A DNA stretch of 64,000 nucleotides, from positions 12,068,426 through 12,132,425 of the forward strand of contig CAXIPT010000002.1 of the NCBI GenBank assembly GCA_964030475.1, given 5' to 3'. Below are positions 33,269 to 47,063 of this stretch, piece after piece. The stretch's first letter is position 1; each line of letters begins with the position of its first letter. The stretch is from Tethya wilhelma (taxonomy: Eukaryota; Porifera; Demospongiae; Tethyida; Tethyidae). The notes beneath the pieces were generated by a model. That model did not search any database, was not told the origin of the DNA, and worked only from the letters and a program-made list of their open reading frames with translations. Both the position numbers and the translations under genes were made by a program.

Positions 33269-36200
33269 GTGTCAGGACTGCTCTCTGCCGGGAAGGCCTT
33301 TGAGGGAAGGGTCTTCTGATAGGCTGCTACCTGTACCCACTCCTCTATGAGAGTATTCACTTGACCTTTGGCCTCCCAAAGTGGGACAAACTCCGTCCAT
33401 GGCTGGGCCTATATAGTAAAAAGTACAGAGTAATCTCTGCAAAGAAATTGTACAATACTTGCACTGTAGCATAGCAGGAAATTTATACTGATAATATTTG
33501 CAGCATATAAGTAGCAAAATTTCACATACTGTAAACGTGGAAATATTGGCGGTACATTAAATTTGGCGGTTTGGCGGTCCGCACAAAAACCGCCAAATTA
33601 AATGCGTGTAAACTGTTTTTCGCTCTATTGCAATACATTGTACAAGGGAGGAAAATGCCAAATTTAAAACCGCCAATATTTTTGTGGGAAGCGGTCTAAG
33701 CAAAATCGCCAAATTAAATGCCCGCCAATATTTCCATGTTTACGGTAAATGGGCAATGCTGTAAAATTATAATGAAACAAGGTATGTCTCAATTTTGGCA
33801 CATGATTACTTTCATTTTTTGATGCCTCATCCTGTTGTAAATGGTTCAGTCAATAATGATCGACCTGAACATAGCTTGATATCATAATGGTTCATCAAAT
33901 TGGCATGCTAATCCAGTTTAGCTGGCAGGCAACCTATGTGCCGAAATTGATGAGACATGCCTTACACTATACATGGCCTTTGTAGACACTATCAAAGACT
34001 AGTAGTATGGAATCCACATGCAGTGCCACGTGGATAGAAAACAATGACCTTTGAATTCTACCTACAATCTGTTAGGTGCTGGGCATCAGTAAAAGTTGTT
34101 GTAGTCATTGGCTGTGGTGATCAGTTCAGCTAATCATACTTATATGCGGTTCTATAGAATAGTAGGCATGCAGACATGTTGATGGCCATAAAAATTTAGC
34201 AAACAAAGTTTAAATCTTCAAACTTGCTCAGAGGCTCACTCTGAGTGTCAAAATATAGTGACCTCTAGTCTGATTTATAATCGTTGAGATCAGTATTATT
34301 TATACTTCTGACATAAGATTTATAATTTGGATTTCTAATTTATAATTAGGACGTCAAACGTGCACAGAAAATTCTGGGCCTCAGAAAATGCAAAATATGT
34401 CACAAAACAATCACAATTTCTGTTTTAGTGGCTATTTGCTGATACAGTAGCCTTGTATCAGCCCACCCACGCCCTGTTTTAGTGCTACACACTGGGGCGA
34501 GGCTACTGATACAGTTCCGTTTACATACTTGAGATTGGTGTACTGCACATTTGTGTTGTGTAATTACAATGTAGTAGCATATGTTATTCCAACCGCAGTA
34601 GCTGCACCTAAAATTGTAAGGTTTCTGGTCAAATATTTTTACTAACAACAGTGCTTATGCATGTACGGGTAACTGATACATTCCACATAGAGTGATAGCT
34701 GACTGAGTATCAATGAAAATGTTTAGAAAGCTGAATCATATTCTTGTAAAACCTCACTTGTCACTACAAATGGCAAGATCTTCAACTGTGAGTACACCTG
34801 AGAAGTTGTCTTTCCGTCCTGCAACCTTGAAGGAAATGGATCTTGTTACTCGTGAAGCAATCAAAGAAGGATGGCATGTTGGGCCGTACGACTTTCCCAA
34901 TGCATATGCATTCGATCCACAAGGCTTCATTATGGGAGAGAAAGACAACAAACCGGTTGGTCACGTCAGTGTCCTCAGATATCCCAATCATTCAACATAC
35001 GTTGGTGGACGCATAGTATTGGATACTGCATACAGAGGTGATGGTTTTGGAAAGGCTCTTTATTATGCAAGTTATGAAGTCTCAGACAAGCGATACACCA
35101 TTGGAGGCGATGTAGTTAAGAAGGCCCAACCTTGGTTCGAGGCAATAGGATACGAGTATTACTGGGATATCTATCTGGTTGAGTTGAATCAAGGGAAGGT
35201 TATCAAAAATCTGAATGGAATCAACTTGCTATCAGGCCAAGTTATGATCAAGCCCCTCAATTATGTATCATTGTCAAAAGTACTTCAATACGACAGTTTC
35301 ATTTTCGGTACCCAAGGGCACGTGTTTATAAAGAATTGGATTGCCACTCCTGGAAGCTTTGGCTACGCAGCTGTGATGAGAGATGGAAACATTGCTGGAT
35401 ACACCATCTTGAGACAAGTCATTCGAGGTGGTGGGACCGAAATCGGACTAGCAATGGCACCATTCTATGCTGATAATGTTCACATTGCTAAGGCACTGAT
35501 AAAAACAGCAGCTGAAGAATGCTCGGCCAACAAGGCTGTTCCTAACACTAAGCTCGACTTGTTCCATCCTGTGGGTGAAGGTTGTGGAGATGGGTCTTCT
35601 GAACTCATGGAAGAGTTGGGGGCAGAGCTTAGTCAGATTGGTGTAAGGTTATACAACAAAGGAGTCCCACCAGGAAGAAAGATTGACAAAATCTATGGTA
35701 TTACTTCACCATCTTTTGACTGAACTTATATTATATTGCATCACTAAAAAGTTTCACATGTGCATACCTCCTACAATAACAACTGCATGCATATACATGC
35801 ATGTTCTGGACCATTTATTTAAATTTTGTCCCAAGCTGATCAAAATTAAACTTAGTACGCTGTATCAATTTGTATTGTGTCTATTGTGTGCTGCAATCAT
35901 TATAAATATTACATTGAGACTGTACATAGATTTGTATACCATTATAGATTCGTATACTCAATGTTTTGAATCAATACTTGACCCAACTCTGCTTAACAGT
36001 ATTAATTTTAATAATCAATTTGTATTGTGTCTCTTAACCTCTTTTCACAGATCATACGCTTGTTCAACTAAAGTGCCAGTATTACTACTACGTGATGGTC
36101 TGCAAGAATCCAATGCAAAAGTGATTTGAATTGTTAATTTACAATTTTTTTCCCAACCATAGGATATATTAATGTGATACCATTTGGCATGGTATTAAAA

Positions 36201-39200
36201 TTTCACTATGACATTGCCTACCGTGGGTTTCATGATGGCCTCCAGTCTCTGGCTGTTGTACTGAGGTGGCAGGCCAGGCAGGTAGAGGGTGCTGGAGTGG
36301 AGCTTGGGCTCCTCCAACCACAGACGAAGAGTCTGGTAGAGGCTGCAGACACAAGACAGGAGATATGGCATGAAAACAACGAAAAAACAAAAAACACTTT
36401 TACATTCACTATAACTTGATTTATTATGACAAAAAGTGAGGTTATAGAATTCATTGTATAAATCCTTTTAGTAAGTATTGCATGGTATAAATGAAATTAT
36501 GTAATATTGAACTTACACAAAATTAATATGTGCAACCCTGCTAGCTTAGAAGTTTGTAACAGAATACATTAGTAATGTTTATACTCACTCGAGAGATTTC
36601 GCCAAGAAGGATCGTTTTTCATCATTGCTCCCCAGAGAGGCAAGAGAAGACTGCAGCTCCTTACAGGTGTTTGAGAGAGACATCTTCAGCTGGCGTCGGA
36701 GAGAGATGGAACGAGAAGAGGCAAAGAATCGGACACCCTGGCTCTCCCTCTCCGGCATGCTCTTGTCCAGGACTGGTCGTTGCAAATAGAGCATGAAGAA
36801 TTTCTGCCATATCAGCGGACACAGTGGGTGGGTGTGGTCTAGAACGGTGCTAAACTCCGCCCATCTGTAGATGCACAGGTGTGCTGATGGGAAGACTCCA
36901 GGCATTTTCAACTCAGCAAAGGCTTTCTGTAAGAGCACAAGCGTATCAAGGTACATCAATAATAAAATGTAGAAAGATTTACATTGGCTAGCCTCATAAA
37001 TCCCTTGTTTCCTTCTGTTATTGCTGATTCAACAGAAAAGGTTGCAATGGGAAGGTATGGTTCTTAAAATCATGTACTGTGTATGCAAATGAGTATCTCA
37101 CCTTGAGAGCAGAGTCCACTGAGGCCTTGCCATTGTTCCTTAGCTGTACGAGTAGAGCCCTCCAAATGCCCTCCTCATCTTCATACTTCTGTTCAGCACA
37201 GAGAGCATGGTAGGCCAACCATGGACACTCTGGAGCAGGCTAGAGACAAGGAGGGAGAGAGAAATGTGAATTTAGAACTTACAGTAGCATTCTGTGCATA
37301 CTACTAGCTTTGACATCTATTATCATTCCAGCCATCAAAAATAGTTGCAATAGAGAACTTTGCACTTTGTGGCTTACAATGAAGTTGAAGAGAGATGGGG
37401 TGGCTCCTGTGTTGATTACCATGGACGCGACGGATGAATACACCGAAGATAAGAGACTCTTTCTTGGCTGGACCGGGTCTAGCAACTGTGTGTGAGTGGT
37501 TGTGCAACTATACAGTATCTGTCTTGTGTACAACACAAACAAACAAACAAACAAATACACAGACACAAACAACAATCCATCAACTTACTCTGTATGTCTC
37601 TAGCAACGTTTCCTCCAGTACTTTCTGCCAGCTGGGTTCATTGAAAGAGGCCATGCAGAGGGTGTCCAAGAGGTGGAGCACACTGCTCTCACGGTACCAC
37701 AGGGGACAGGAGAGGAGGATCTCCAGCCAGAACCTCAAGACGGCCTCTCCTCCCACACCACCTGGACCACAGGCACCCTGGATCTGGGTCTAGGGGGACA
37801 ACACAACACAACACACAGTGACATCTGTGACGAGATGATTAAGATCTGGTTCACCCTCTCTATGGAATGACTAGAAGGGCGCATTGAAAACATCCTCTCT
37901 CTGGCTTATTGAGGGCTTTGATTCATTATGACAAGTGAATATTGCAAACTTAGCTTATTTTCTGAGTCATGAGATTACTAACTGTGCATGCTAAGAAATT
38001 ACTGACCTGTGCACACTAAGAGTTTACTGACCTGCATGCTAAGAGATTAATGACTCACACGCAAAGAGATTACTGACATACTGTATAGTGGGTAAATTTG
38101 GCGGGCTTAAAATTTGGCGAATTCCCATTTTGGGATTATTGGCGATTTTTAATTTGGCGATTCAATTCTGTATGCTGCATAGTTTATATGGGCGCACGTG
38201 CGTATTAAACTGTTTGGCAATTTTTAATTTGGTGATTTGAAGAATAATTCGCCAATTCACCAAATTTAATTCTCGCCAAGTTTACCCGCTATACGGTATA
38301 CACTAAGAGATTACTGGCCTGCATACTACAAGATTACTGATCCACACGCAAAGAGATTACTGACCTGTATGAGAGCGGCCATCTTCCTCGTCACTAGTGG
38401 GGTGGGGGAGGTGAGTGTCCATCTCTCCCTCAGTGAGGCATTGGAGAGGTCGGCATTACAAATGGCCACCACAACATGGATGAAACTGAAACAACACAAA
38501 CAAAAGCAACACTCTTGAAGAAATTGTAGCTTCGTTCCCTGGTTCAAATAGTTTCTTTGAAAATATAGGCAAAGAGGGGGAAGGAAGGCATGAGAATGAG
38601 GCTAAGAAAGTTGATCATGTTGATCAATTTTCCACATTTTATTGTAGCAAGTACTGAATTTTTCAAGCAATTAATTGAGCTTAGGTATACGTATTTATTT
38701 ATAAGCAAGAAAATCTTATCTTTAGAATAATAAAAGAATTATCCCACGCACAAAGAGATTACTGACATATACACTAAGACATTACTGGCCTGTACACTAC
38801 AAGATTACTGACCCACACGCAAAGAGATTACTGACATACCGTATAGCGGGTAAATTTGGCGGGCTTAAAATTTGGCGAATTCCCATTTTGGGATTATTGG
38901 CGATTTTTAATTTGGCGATTCAATTCCGTACGCTGCATAGTTTATATGGGCGCACGTGCGTATTAAACTGTTTGGCAATTTTAATTTGGCGATCTGAAGA
39001 ATAATTCGCCAATTCGCCAAATTTAATTCTCGCCAAGTTTACCTGCTATACGGTATACACTAAGAGATTACCCCCTACACACTACAAGATTACTGACCCA
39101 CACACTAAGAGATTATACTTGCCTGTATGAGAGCAGCCATCTTCCTCGTCACCAGTGGGGTGGGGGAGGTGAGCGTCCATCTCTCCCTCAGCGAGGCGTT

Positions 39201-41531
39201 GGAGAGGTCGGCATTACAAATGGCCACTACAACATGGATGAAACTGCAACAACAGAACAAACAAAAGTAATACTCTTGAAGAAATTATAGCTTCGTTCCC
39301 TGGTTCAAACATTCCTTTGAAAATATAGGCAAAGAGGGGGAAGGAAGGCATGAGAATGAGGCTAAGAAAGTTGATCATGTTGATCAATTTTCCACATTTT
39401 ATTGTAGCAAGTACTGAATTTTTCAAGCAATTAATTGAGCTTAGGTATACGTATTTATTTATAAGCAAGAAAATCTTATCTTTAGAATAATAAAAGAATT
39501 AATGCAAGCAGTGCACTCTCTTTCTCTCTCTACCTGGAGTCTTCAACCAACATCTTCCGGTGTTTAAAGAAGCGTGGGGTGACGTTGGCTAGCACTCTGA
39601 GCGTCGGGAGGTGGTAGCCTTGGTCCAGGAGACGAGTCACCATGGACAGACCATTGGCCATGAAATGATCAGTGCTACACATCCAGTGCATGGTAGTAGT
39701 AGGTGGTGGCATGACATTAATACAGCTATTGATACTCTTTATACAAATACAGTGCATATGGTACTATAACACTAGTAGTATTAATACGATACAGTCTTTT
39801 GCAAAACAATGTATAATGTACTGTAGGTTCAAGCTAATGTTTTGTTGACTTCTCAATAATGAATGCCAACAGTAGCTAAGGGAAAGCTGTCTATACAAAC
39901 AAACAAACAAACAACAAACAAATTTTCTTGTGTTTAACGGTAACACATAAGTAGTTATAGAATTTCTACAGAGTCATGCAGTAGATGACTGTATATCTTA
40001 CATACAAATATAAACAACACTAGATCTCTCCCACTCACTCTGTCCCTATACTTGTGATACACAGGGCAACATAGTAGGCCAGGAGACCCTCATACTTGAC
40101 AGAGTCCCTCAGGTCAGCCAACTCTCTCTCGGAGGAGGAGGTCAGGTCAGGGAGGATCAGCTCATCACTGTGAGGAGAGAGCTGGATCCAAGATGGCTGC
40201 TGGGACTGGAGAGCCACTGCAACAAGGAGGAATAATGATCAATAGTGATACTGCAATGGATACATAAAAAGCATAGTAAGTGGCTACTATACTATCGTCT
40301 CATTCCAAAGACAGTGTTAGTTGTTTATTTGCTTGTGTTTTTTTTCTTTTTTTTCTTGCTGTTTTATGATCAGGGGCACAATAACAACAACAACAACAAA
40401 AACAAAAGAAAATTGATTTGGAAATGAGACTATCCTCTACTGGAATTGCTAATCATAGGGTTGACAAATACTGTTATACACATGTTGGTGTGATGACCAC
40501 TTACCTCTTTGTTGACTGTGAGATCGTGGTCTTGGGCCATCAGTGTTCAACAGGGCACCAGACCTTTCCTGATGGATGGGGTTGAGGGTCTGCATGCTCT
40601 GGGAGAGGACCTGGCTAGGGTGGAGCTTGAGCATCAAGATGACCTCCCATGCCCAAGAGACGTATGCTTGTTGGTCGGAATTGGTACCAAACTTGCTGTC
40701 CAAGTACTGTGATTATGTGTGTGTGTGTGTGTGTGGTATTATGATCATTCCATGATGATATAGAACTTTAATGGAACATTATTATCAATGGGAAAAGTTG
40801 AGCAAAGCTTTTGGATCTCCTTCAGTTGGCAAGACTGATACCAAATCAGAAGAATAGTGGAATCCTGTTGCAGGATGCAGCAAAAGTAAGCCTATATTCC
40901 AGGCCTTATCTATCATGGCATTACAGAGGGAATCAAGGAACAGTACATGCATTCTGACTAAAGATTGCTAAACACACCAGCAGTACTATTTCATTACAGT
41001 ACCTTTCCAATCCCAGAGACAGGAGCAGTGAAGTTCCTCCCTCCTGGCTGGGTGGGGAGGTGCTTGGAGTGAGCCTCCACTAGTTTGAGAGCCACAGAGC
41101 AGTGCAGGGACCAGGGGAGCACCAGCTCACAGGAACCATCCTACAGTACAAGAAAAATACACATAGGACAGTGAAGATTTCACAGCTCATAACAATCAAT
41201 CTGAAAATATAAAAAATTTTCTATAAAAACATTCTATGATTCAAGTTTGTCGGGTGGCAAAACTTTGGCATCTACTGTAGAAGCCATTCCACCAAATAGG
41301 AACAATGTGGGTGTGTGTTTAGTTACCTCAGATTTCGTGCCCCAGTTGAGTCCTCCTAGTATGACTCTTGCTAGCAAATTCTCATTGGAATTGAGTGGAT
41401 AGTCAACCAACCAATCAAACACGAGCTGGATGTCATGTGACTCAGGTACCCAGAGGTGCAGGGAGAGTTGTTTGAAGAGAAGAATACAATTCTGAAAGAG
41501 AAGGAATCAATGGCAATGTCCTCTTCACTCA

Positions 41532-41599
<68 letters not shown>

Positions 41600-41600
41600 N

Positions 41601-41680
<80 letters not shown>

Positions 41681-43276
41681 CGCCCACTACTTGCACCACC
41701 TCCTTCACTCTCCCCAGTATGGTGGAAATACAGAAGGGATGTACAATGGCTATCGTGTCCAGCAAGTTACACCCAGTCCGAGAGTAGGTGTCTCTGGCAT
41801 ACTCAATCACTTCAGTGCACTGCAAATAAAATTAGCAACTTTGTAATGGTTATTTCTTTGGACCACCCTTTACCAGCCACACTATAGTGTGTTTCTAGAT
41901 GAGATGGATTTACAGCTCAAAACCACAAACTTTTTTTTTTGCTGAATACTTTCTTTATGCTTGCATTTAAGCATATGTGCATACCAGATTACTGTATGAG
42001 CAAAGTAATTTGCCATCTCAGCAAAGAACTATTACGGCATATAATGTGTGATCCCCAGCATTGCCTAGGTGAGCTCCCCTTGTGGTCTCTCGTACGTACC
42101 TCAAATATCTCCAGTACGATGGTATTAATGAGGTGCCTCTCTTCTGCTGAGTCAGCAGGTCTTGCCCTGGCGATGTTGACGAGGGTGGTGAGGAGGAAGA
42201 CAGCCTCTGAGGTATACGTCTTCATGAGGCGGTCCACAAAGTGGTCCTTGAAGCTACCGTCTGAGAATGAGGGAAGTCAAGAGGAAAACATTTGGTGGTT
42301 ACAAGTTTCAAGTTGTGCAATAAGTATAATGGCAGCTAGTTAGGTCATTCAATGAACAACCTACTATAGCTATACAGTATACAATGTACTTTGGCAATTG
42401 GTTTCTGAGATTAATTATTTTTATGGCATATATAAATTCATGAATTTCACCATTAAAACATAGAAAAGTACACTTTTTTTATGACTTGGATGTGATTTCA
42501 CCCCAAAAAAAATAAAATTTTCCCAAAATGTTTTGGAAAATCCTAGAGCTTATCCTGTACAATTACTTGTATAGATTGAGTTTTGTATTGTAGCATAGCA
42601 ATTAATGAATGGCATTTTATCATACTGCTATACACCCCCTATCCTCCCCTGTACCTCTCATGGCCTCCTGTATGCCCTCCATGGTGGTGGGGGAACGGAC
42701 TCTGTTCTCAAGACCAGACTGGCTGTTCCTGTTACTGGCCTCACTTCCTGTTGGAGAGGAAGTGATGTCATCGATCTCACCGGAAGATGGCTTACAGTAG
42801 ATGTTCCAGAATATCATCCACATGGTCTTGAGAGAGACACTGCCATAAGGCATGTCAGCCAGGAACTGCCAGGCACCCAGTCTGCAATGGAGAGAGAGCA
42901 AAGCATTACATGTGTTGGTACTATTCTATTCAGCTAGTATGTAGGAGCACAGTCAAGAGAAGGAGGAATAGCACTTTTAGATTAACAGGAGTACCCTCAA
43001 AGTCATCGATTCAAGACAAGAAATAAGCAAATACATCTAAGACTGGTTGTTTGATTGCATCATGCAATTTAATGTTATGCGGTACCTGTGAGCAGTGAGT
43101 ATCCATCGGGTAGCTCGTAGCACAAACTGGTCAAACTCAAGTTGTAACCGGTTTAGCGAGTATCGCTGTACACCATCAGAGCTCTCTGAAGGTAGAGCAG
43201 CCAAGTGGTCACCTTGCTGAAGACGATATGCTTTGTAGGAAATCCAGTGGTCAGCGACATACTGGACCGTTTGCCT

Positions 43277-43309
<33 letters not shown>

Positions 43310-44589
43310 TGAGTGGGTGGGTGGGAGGTTAAAACAGCTTCAGCTGCCACTTGGGACTCTAGCTACCATGATAAAGAAAAATTAATGACATTTTTGCTTT
43401 TGGGTTGTTTCAAATTTATACAGTGGTTGACAATCATAGATCCCAGTGGGACATGCAGGACTATAAAAAAATTTACTACATTTTCAGTAATTTTCTGATA
43501 AAATTTAATTGGCTTACACATAAATTATCAATGGAACAAAGATTAAAAAAAATTCTTTATCAAATTAATCTTCTGACTTTTCCAAACTTGATAAGATTTG
43601 CATGGAGCAGATAAAAAAACACTAAGGTTCAGCTTTGCTTTCACTACCTCACCTGATGGTCCTTCCGACCTGTTTGATGAACTCCTTGTACCTGGCCATC
43701 TTGAGGGTGGTGAAGGCAGCTCCTAGGAGCCGGATCAAACACGTACAGAATGCAATGAGTCTCAGCACCTGATGACTGGCGGTCCGCTCAACACTGTAGT
43801 CCACTGGAAGACCAAGGTACAATGATTGGCAGATTACATACTCTTACATTGTAGAATTATATCAATACATGACATTTTACTGTGTGTGGCTCAAGAAGGC
43901 TTTCCAATATTGGATGTTTTCTATTGATGTATATATAACAGCACAATAGTTATATTATTGCTGACCTCCCGGTGTGATCTGTAAGATGTACTGGAAGAGC
44001 TCAGTGAAGGGAAACTGATCAAAGAATGAGATGAAGTCACTCTCCTTCAGCAGCATTAGGTTGTCAGGTGCCTCCTCCTAAAGTGTACAATTGTGTGTTG
44101 ATGTGTGCATTTAATATCCTTTTTCTTTCTTCTTCAGGACCTTGTTGAGATCGGGTGACCTCACAGAGCTGAAGGGTATGTACTTTGACAAAAACCATAA
44201 ATAATGCTATAGCATTCATGAAATAAACAAAAAAGATAGAGAATTAAGTCCACACAGCTATTCACAGAGGGAAAGTTATGTGCATTACAGCACTTGCAGT
44301 GTAAGTCAGTGGTAAGGTTAAATTTCCTACAGTAAGTATCTACTAACACAGTCATGTAATTGTAACCTAGCAACAAATATGGTATCCTGACTCAGTCACC
44401 ATCCAATAATTGAAAGGAATTATTCAAGTTTGAGCAGAGAAGATGTAGGGAAATGTTTTATCAAACTAGGCTCACCTCATCCATGTCTTCCACAAATATC
44501 CACTGTTGTGAGATGGTTCTGGAGAAGAGAGGCTGGTCACTGGAAGAGGGGATGTTGAGAAGAGAGAGGAAGGATTCACGCTCTCTGAG

Positions 44590-44642
<53 letters not shown>

Positions 44643-47012
44643 CGTGCGTGTATGCATGTGTGCATGTATGTATGAATCAACATGAGGTTGCAGGCAAATA
44701 AAAAATACTACTCACACTGATGTGCTGAGTCAGTAATATTTATTGCAATTTGCAGAATCAGCATTGTAACTACCACTGAATGGCAAAATTATTAAAAATT
44801 AGTGTAGCTGGGAGATCCCTAGCAACCCTCCCTGGGTGTGTGTTGATTGAATAGACTCACTTGATTGGAAGCAGCAGCGTTGCCAACATGGTAATGAAGT
44901 GATCTAATAGGGGCCCACCCCAATCACCATGGAGACCGAGGCCCACTCCCCAGTATTGAGAGTAGCCAGGAGACGGGTTAGAGAATCCACCAGGCAAGGG
45001 AGCTACAAGAAATAGAATACAGTACATTCTCTTGTAAGTACAGCAGAAAACAAACAATAAATAAAAAAATAAAACTTTGTACATGTACTACTTATGGTGA
45101 AGTAAAATAGCCACTCTAAAGTTGCTAAATTTCATGGTAAAAAAATCTCAATTGCCATAATTCATAATTCCATGATACTGTCATCATGGATAGGGTCAAG
45201 TCATGAAAATATCAGTATCAAAAGTTTGTAGCTGTATGGTACTACTGTAGATCAAGAAACTTATACAATTAAAATTTTTTGGTCACCAACACAAGTGGTG
45301 AATAAACATGCGAAAATGTAGAGGAAACCTTTACCAAATTGGCTGAAATGGCAAAATTAGATAAATGAAAATTTCCTGATCCAAGGCATGTAAGGATGGA
45401 GATGACGGAGGTGAACTGACACTTTTGATTCTTATATCCTTGTGTATATTTCATGAGCACAAGAATTAGGTATTGTAGGAAAAACAAACAAACAAACAAA
45501 CAAAAACACTGACCGTTGTTTTGGTACTGCTCCTGAAGGAGTGGTCTGGTCTGGAGAGGAGAGAGGAGCTGGAGGTACTGAGCACCCCACTTACTGACAC
45601 TGGGGGGACAGCGGAGAAGATGGTTGAAGATGAACTGGTGGTCTACGAGAGACGCTACACGAAGGAGGTCAGCAAGCTGCCGGGAGATTAGGGTAGAAAC
45701 AGGTTATGAAAGCACGAGAAATGGTGTTACATGATTTGAAAGGTTCAAATCCCAGCTAGATCTTTTTATGTGCATATATACAGTTCATTAAACATCTGTT
45801 TCTGATTATCTTTGGGTCATTTTAAAGCACATAAAAGTTTGCCAAAGAAAACGAAGAAGCTGTACGTGCAAAGGCTGTGATAATCCAGCTGTGAGTACAT
45901 GTTACAATGTTACAAAAAAACATATTTTTGGTTTCCAAATGAGAACTTTCTCATCTAAAACCTTAGTGATTCCAACTCACCAAAATGTCCAGCCACTTTC
46001 TGCAGTCCTCAGAGAAGTCCTTATCGACCACCGGTTTCCTTAGAAACATGAACAACACAGAGATGCTGTCTCTCAGTCTGGAGGTGTGTTCGTCGAGACT
46101 CCCAGGAGGACAGTTAGGGACCCAGCCTGGGGGAAGAGACACAGACATTCATTCAAGAGAGTAAAGAAAAGCTTAAAAAAAAATACACAAAAACCCAGTA
46201 GCATTGAAAGTTGAACTTGACTACTGCATAGTGGGTAATTTTGGCAAATTGGTGAATTATTCTGCAAATCGTAAAATACAGTACCACTTTAGTATTAAAA
46301 TTCTCCTAATTTGACCAAATTTTATTGGAAAAATATTTGTAGGAAAAAAATAATGATTCATACCAAAGCATGATTGTATAAACTACACATGCACATATTG
46401 ACTACATGACGCCATGATTGCTGAGTATGTACAAAAGGCTTGCATAGAATTATTGATAATTGAGGAGAATTGGAGAATGAGTTAATTAACTCACTAGTGA
46501 CAGGGGCATCTTCAGCCATCCCCATCATCTCGGGGAAGGCGTGCATCAATTGAAAGAGATAGTTCTCCACATGAACACGAGCCAGTTGACTAGAATAAGC
46601 ATGCATACACAGCTCCTGGGGAAAGAGAGGGAGAGAGGGAGAGAGGAAAACAGATGATTACTACCGATCTAAAACAACCATTTGAATATAACGTTAAATG
46701 TTCAACAGACAGCTAGATGAAAAACAGATTACATAATTATACAGTAACAATAATATACAGTTGCCCTGTATAGCAAAAGATAAAATGAAGGAAGAGGGTG
46801 GGGTTTAGACAGTTTGACAGACAGATATTATACATATAGATAGACACATAGATGGACAGCAAAATTTAAATGTCTGGTTCTCTAACCTCTTGTAGGAGTT
46901 GTCTGATCTCCTTGAGAGCAGTGCTGAGCTCAGCAGCTGGCTGAGGTCTGAAGACGGCAAATTTGTGACTGTGACTGTGTGTCACCTTGCTACCATCACC
47001 ACACTTACCCTG

Positions 47013-47063
<51 letters not shown>

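Larger units (their letters stand above)
38065..39500. repeat. 758-bp tandem duplication containing one EPG5 exon
   Basis: Copy 1 (about 38065-38742) and copy 2 (about 38823-39500) are near-identical. Each carries a foldback element and one EPG5 exon (38365-38485 and 39123-39243, each 121 nt). The two exons encode the same peptide (FIHVVVAICNADLSNASLRE and onward) with only silent differences. Copy 1 uses a GTCAGT donor; copy 2 has GCAAGT at the same place. As 121 is not a multiple of three, using both would shift the frame. Confidence 0.85.

Noticed and set aside
32199..33360. Long open frames of alternating Cys-Val across the N gap
   Set aside because: They arise from (CA)n repeats and unknown bases; the only real coding part is the EPG5 exon at 33267-33408.
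35683..36129. Open frame after the GNAT gene
   Set aside because: Overlaps the GNAT stop in another frame, is AT-rich with leucine/isoleucine-biased composition, and shows no domain.
44861..45002. Alternative EPG5 frame here reading LPCLVDSLTRLLATLN
   Set aside because: It fits the exon start visually but ends in a stop and needs the wrong phase; the other frame (ending LLDHFITMLATLLLPIK) matches both flanking exons and the family.
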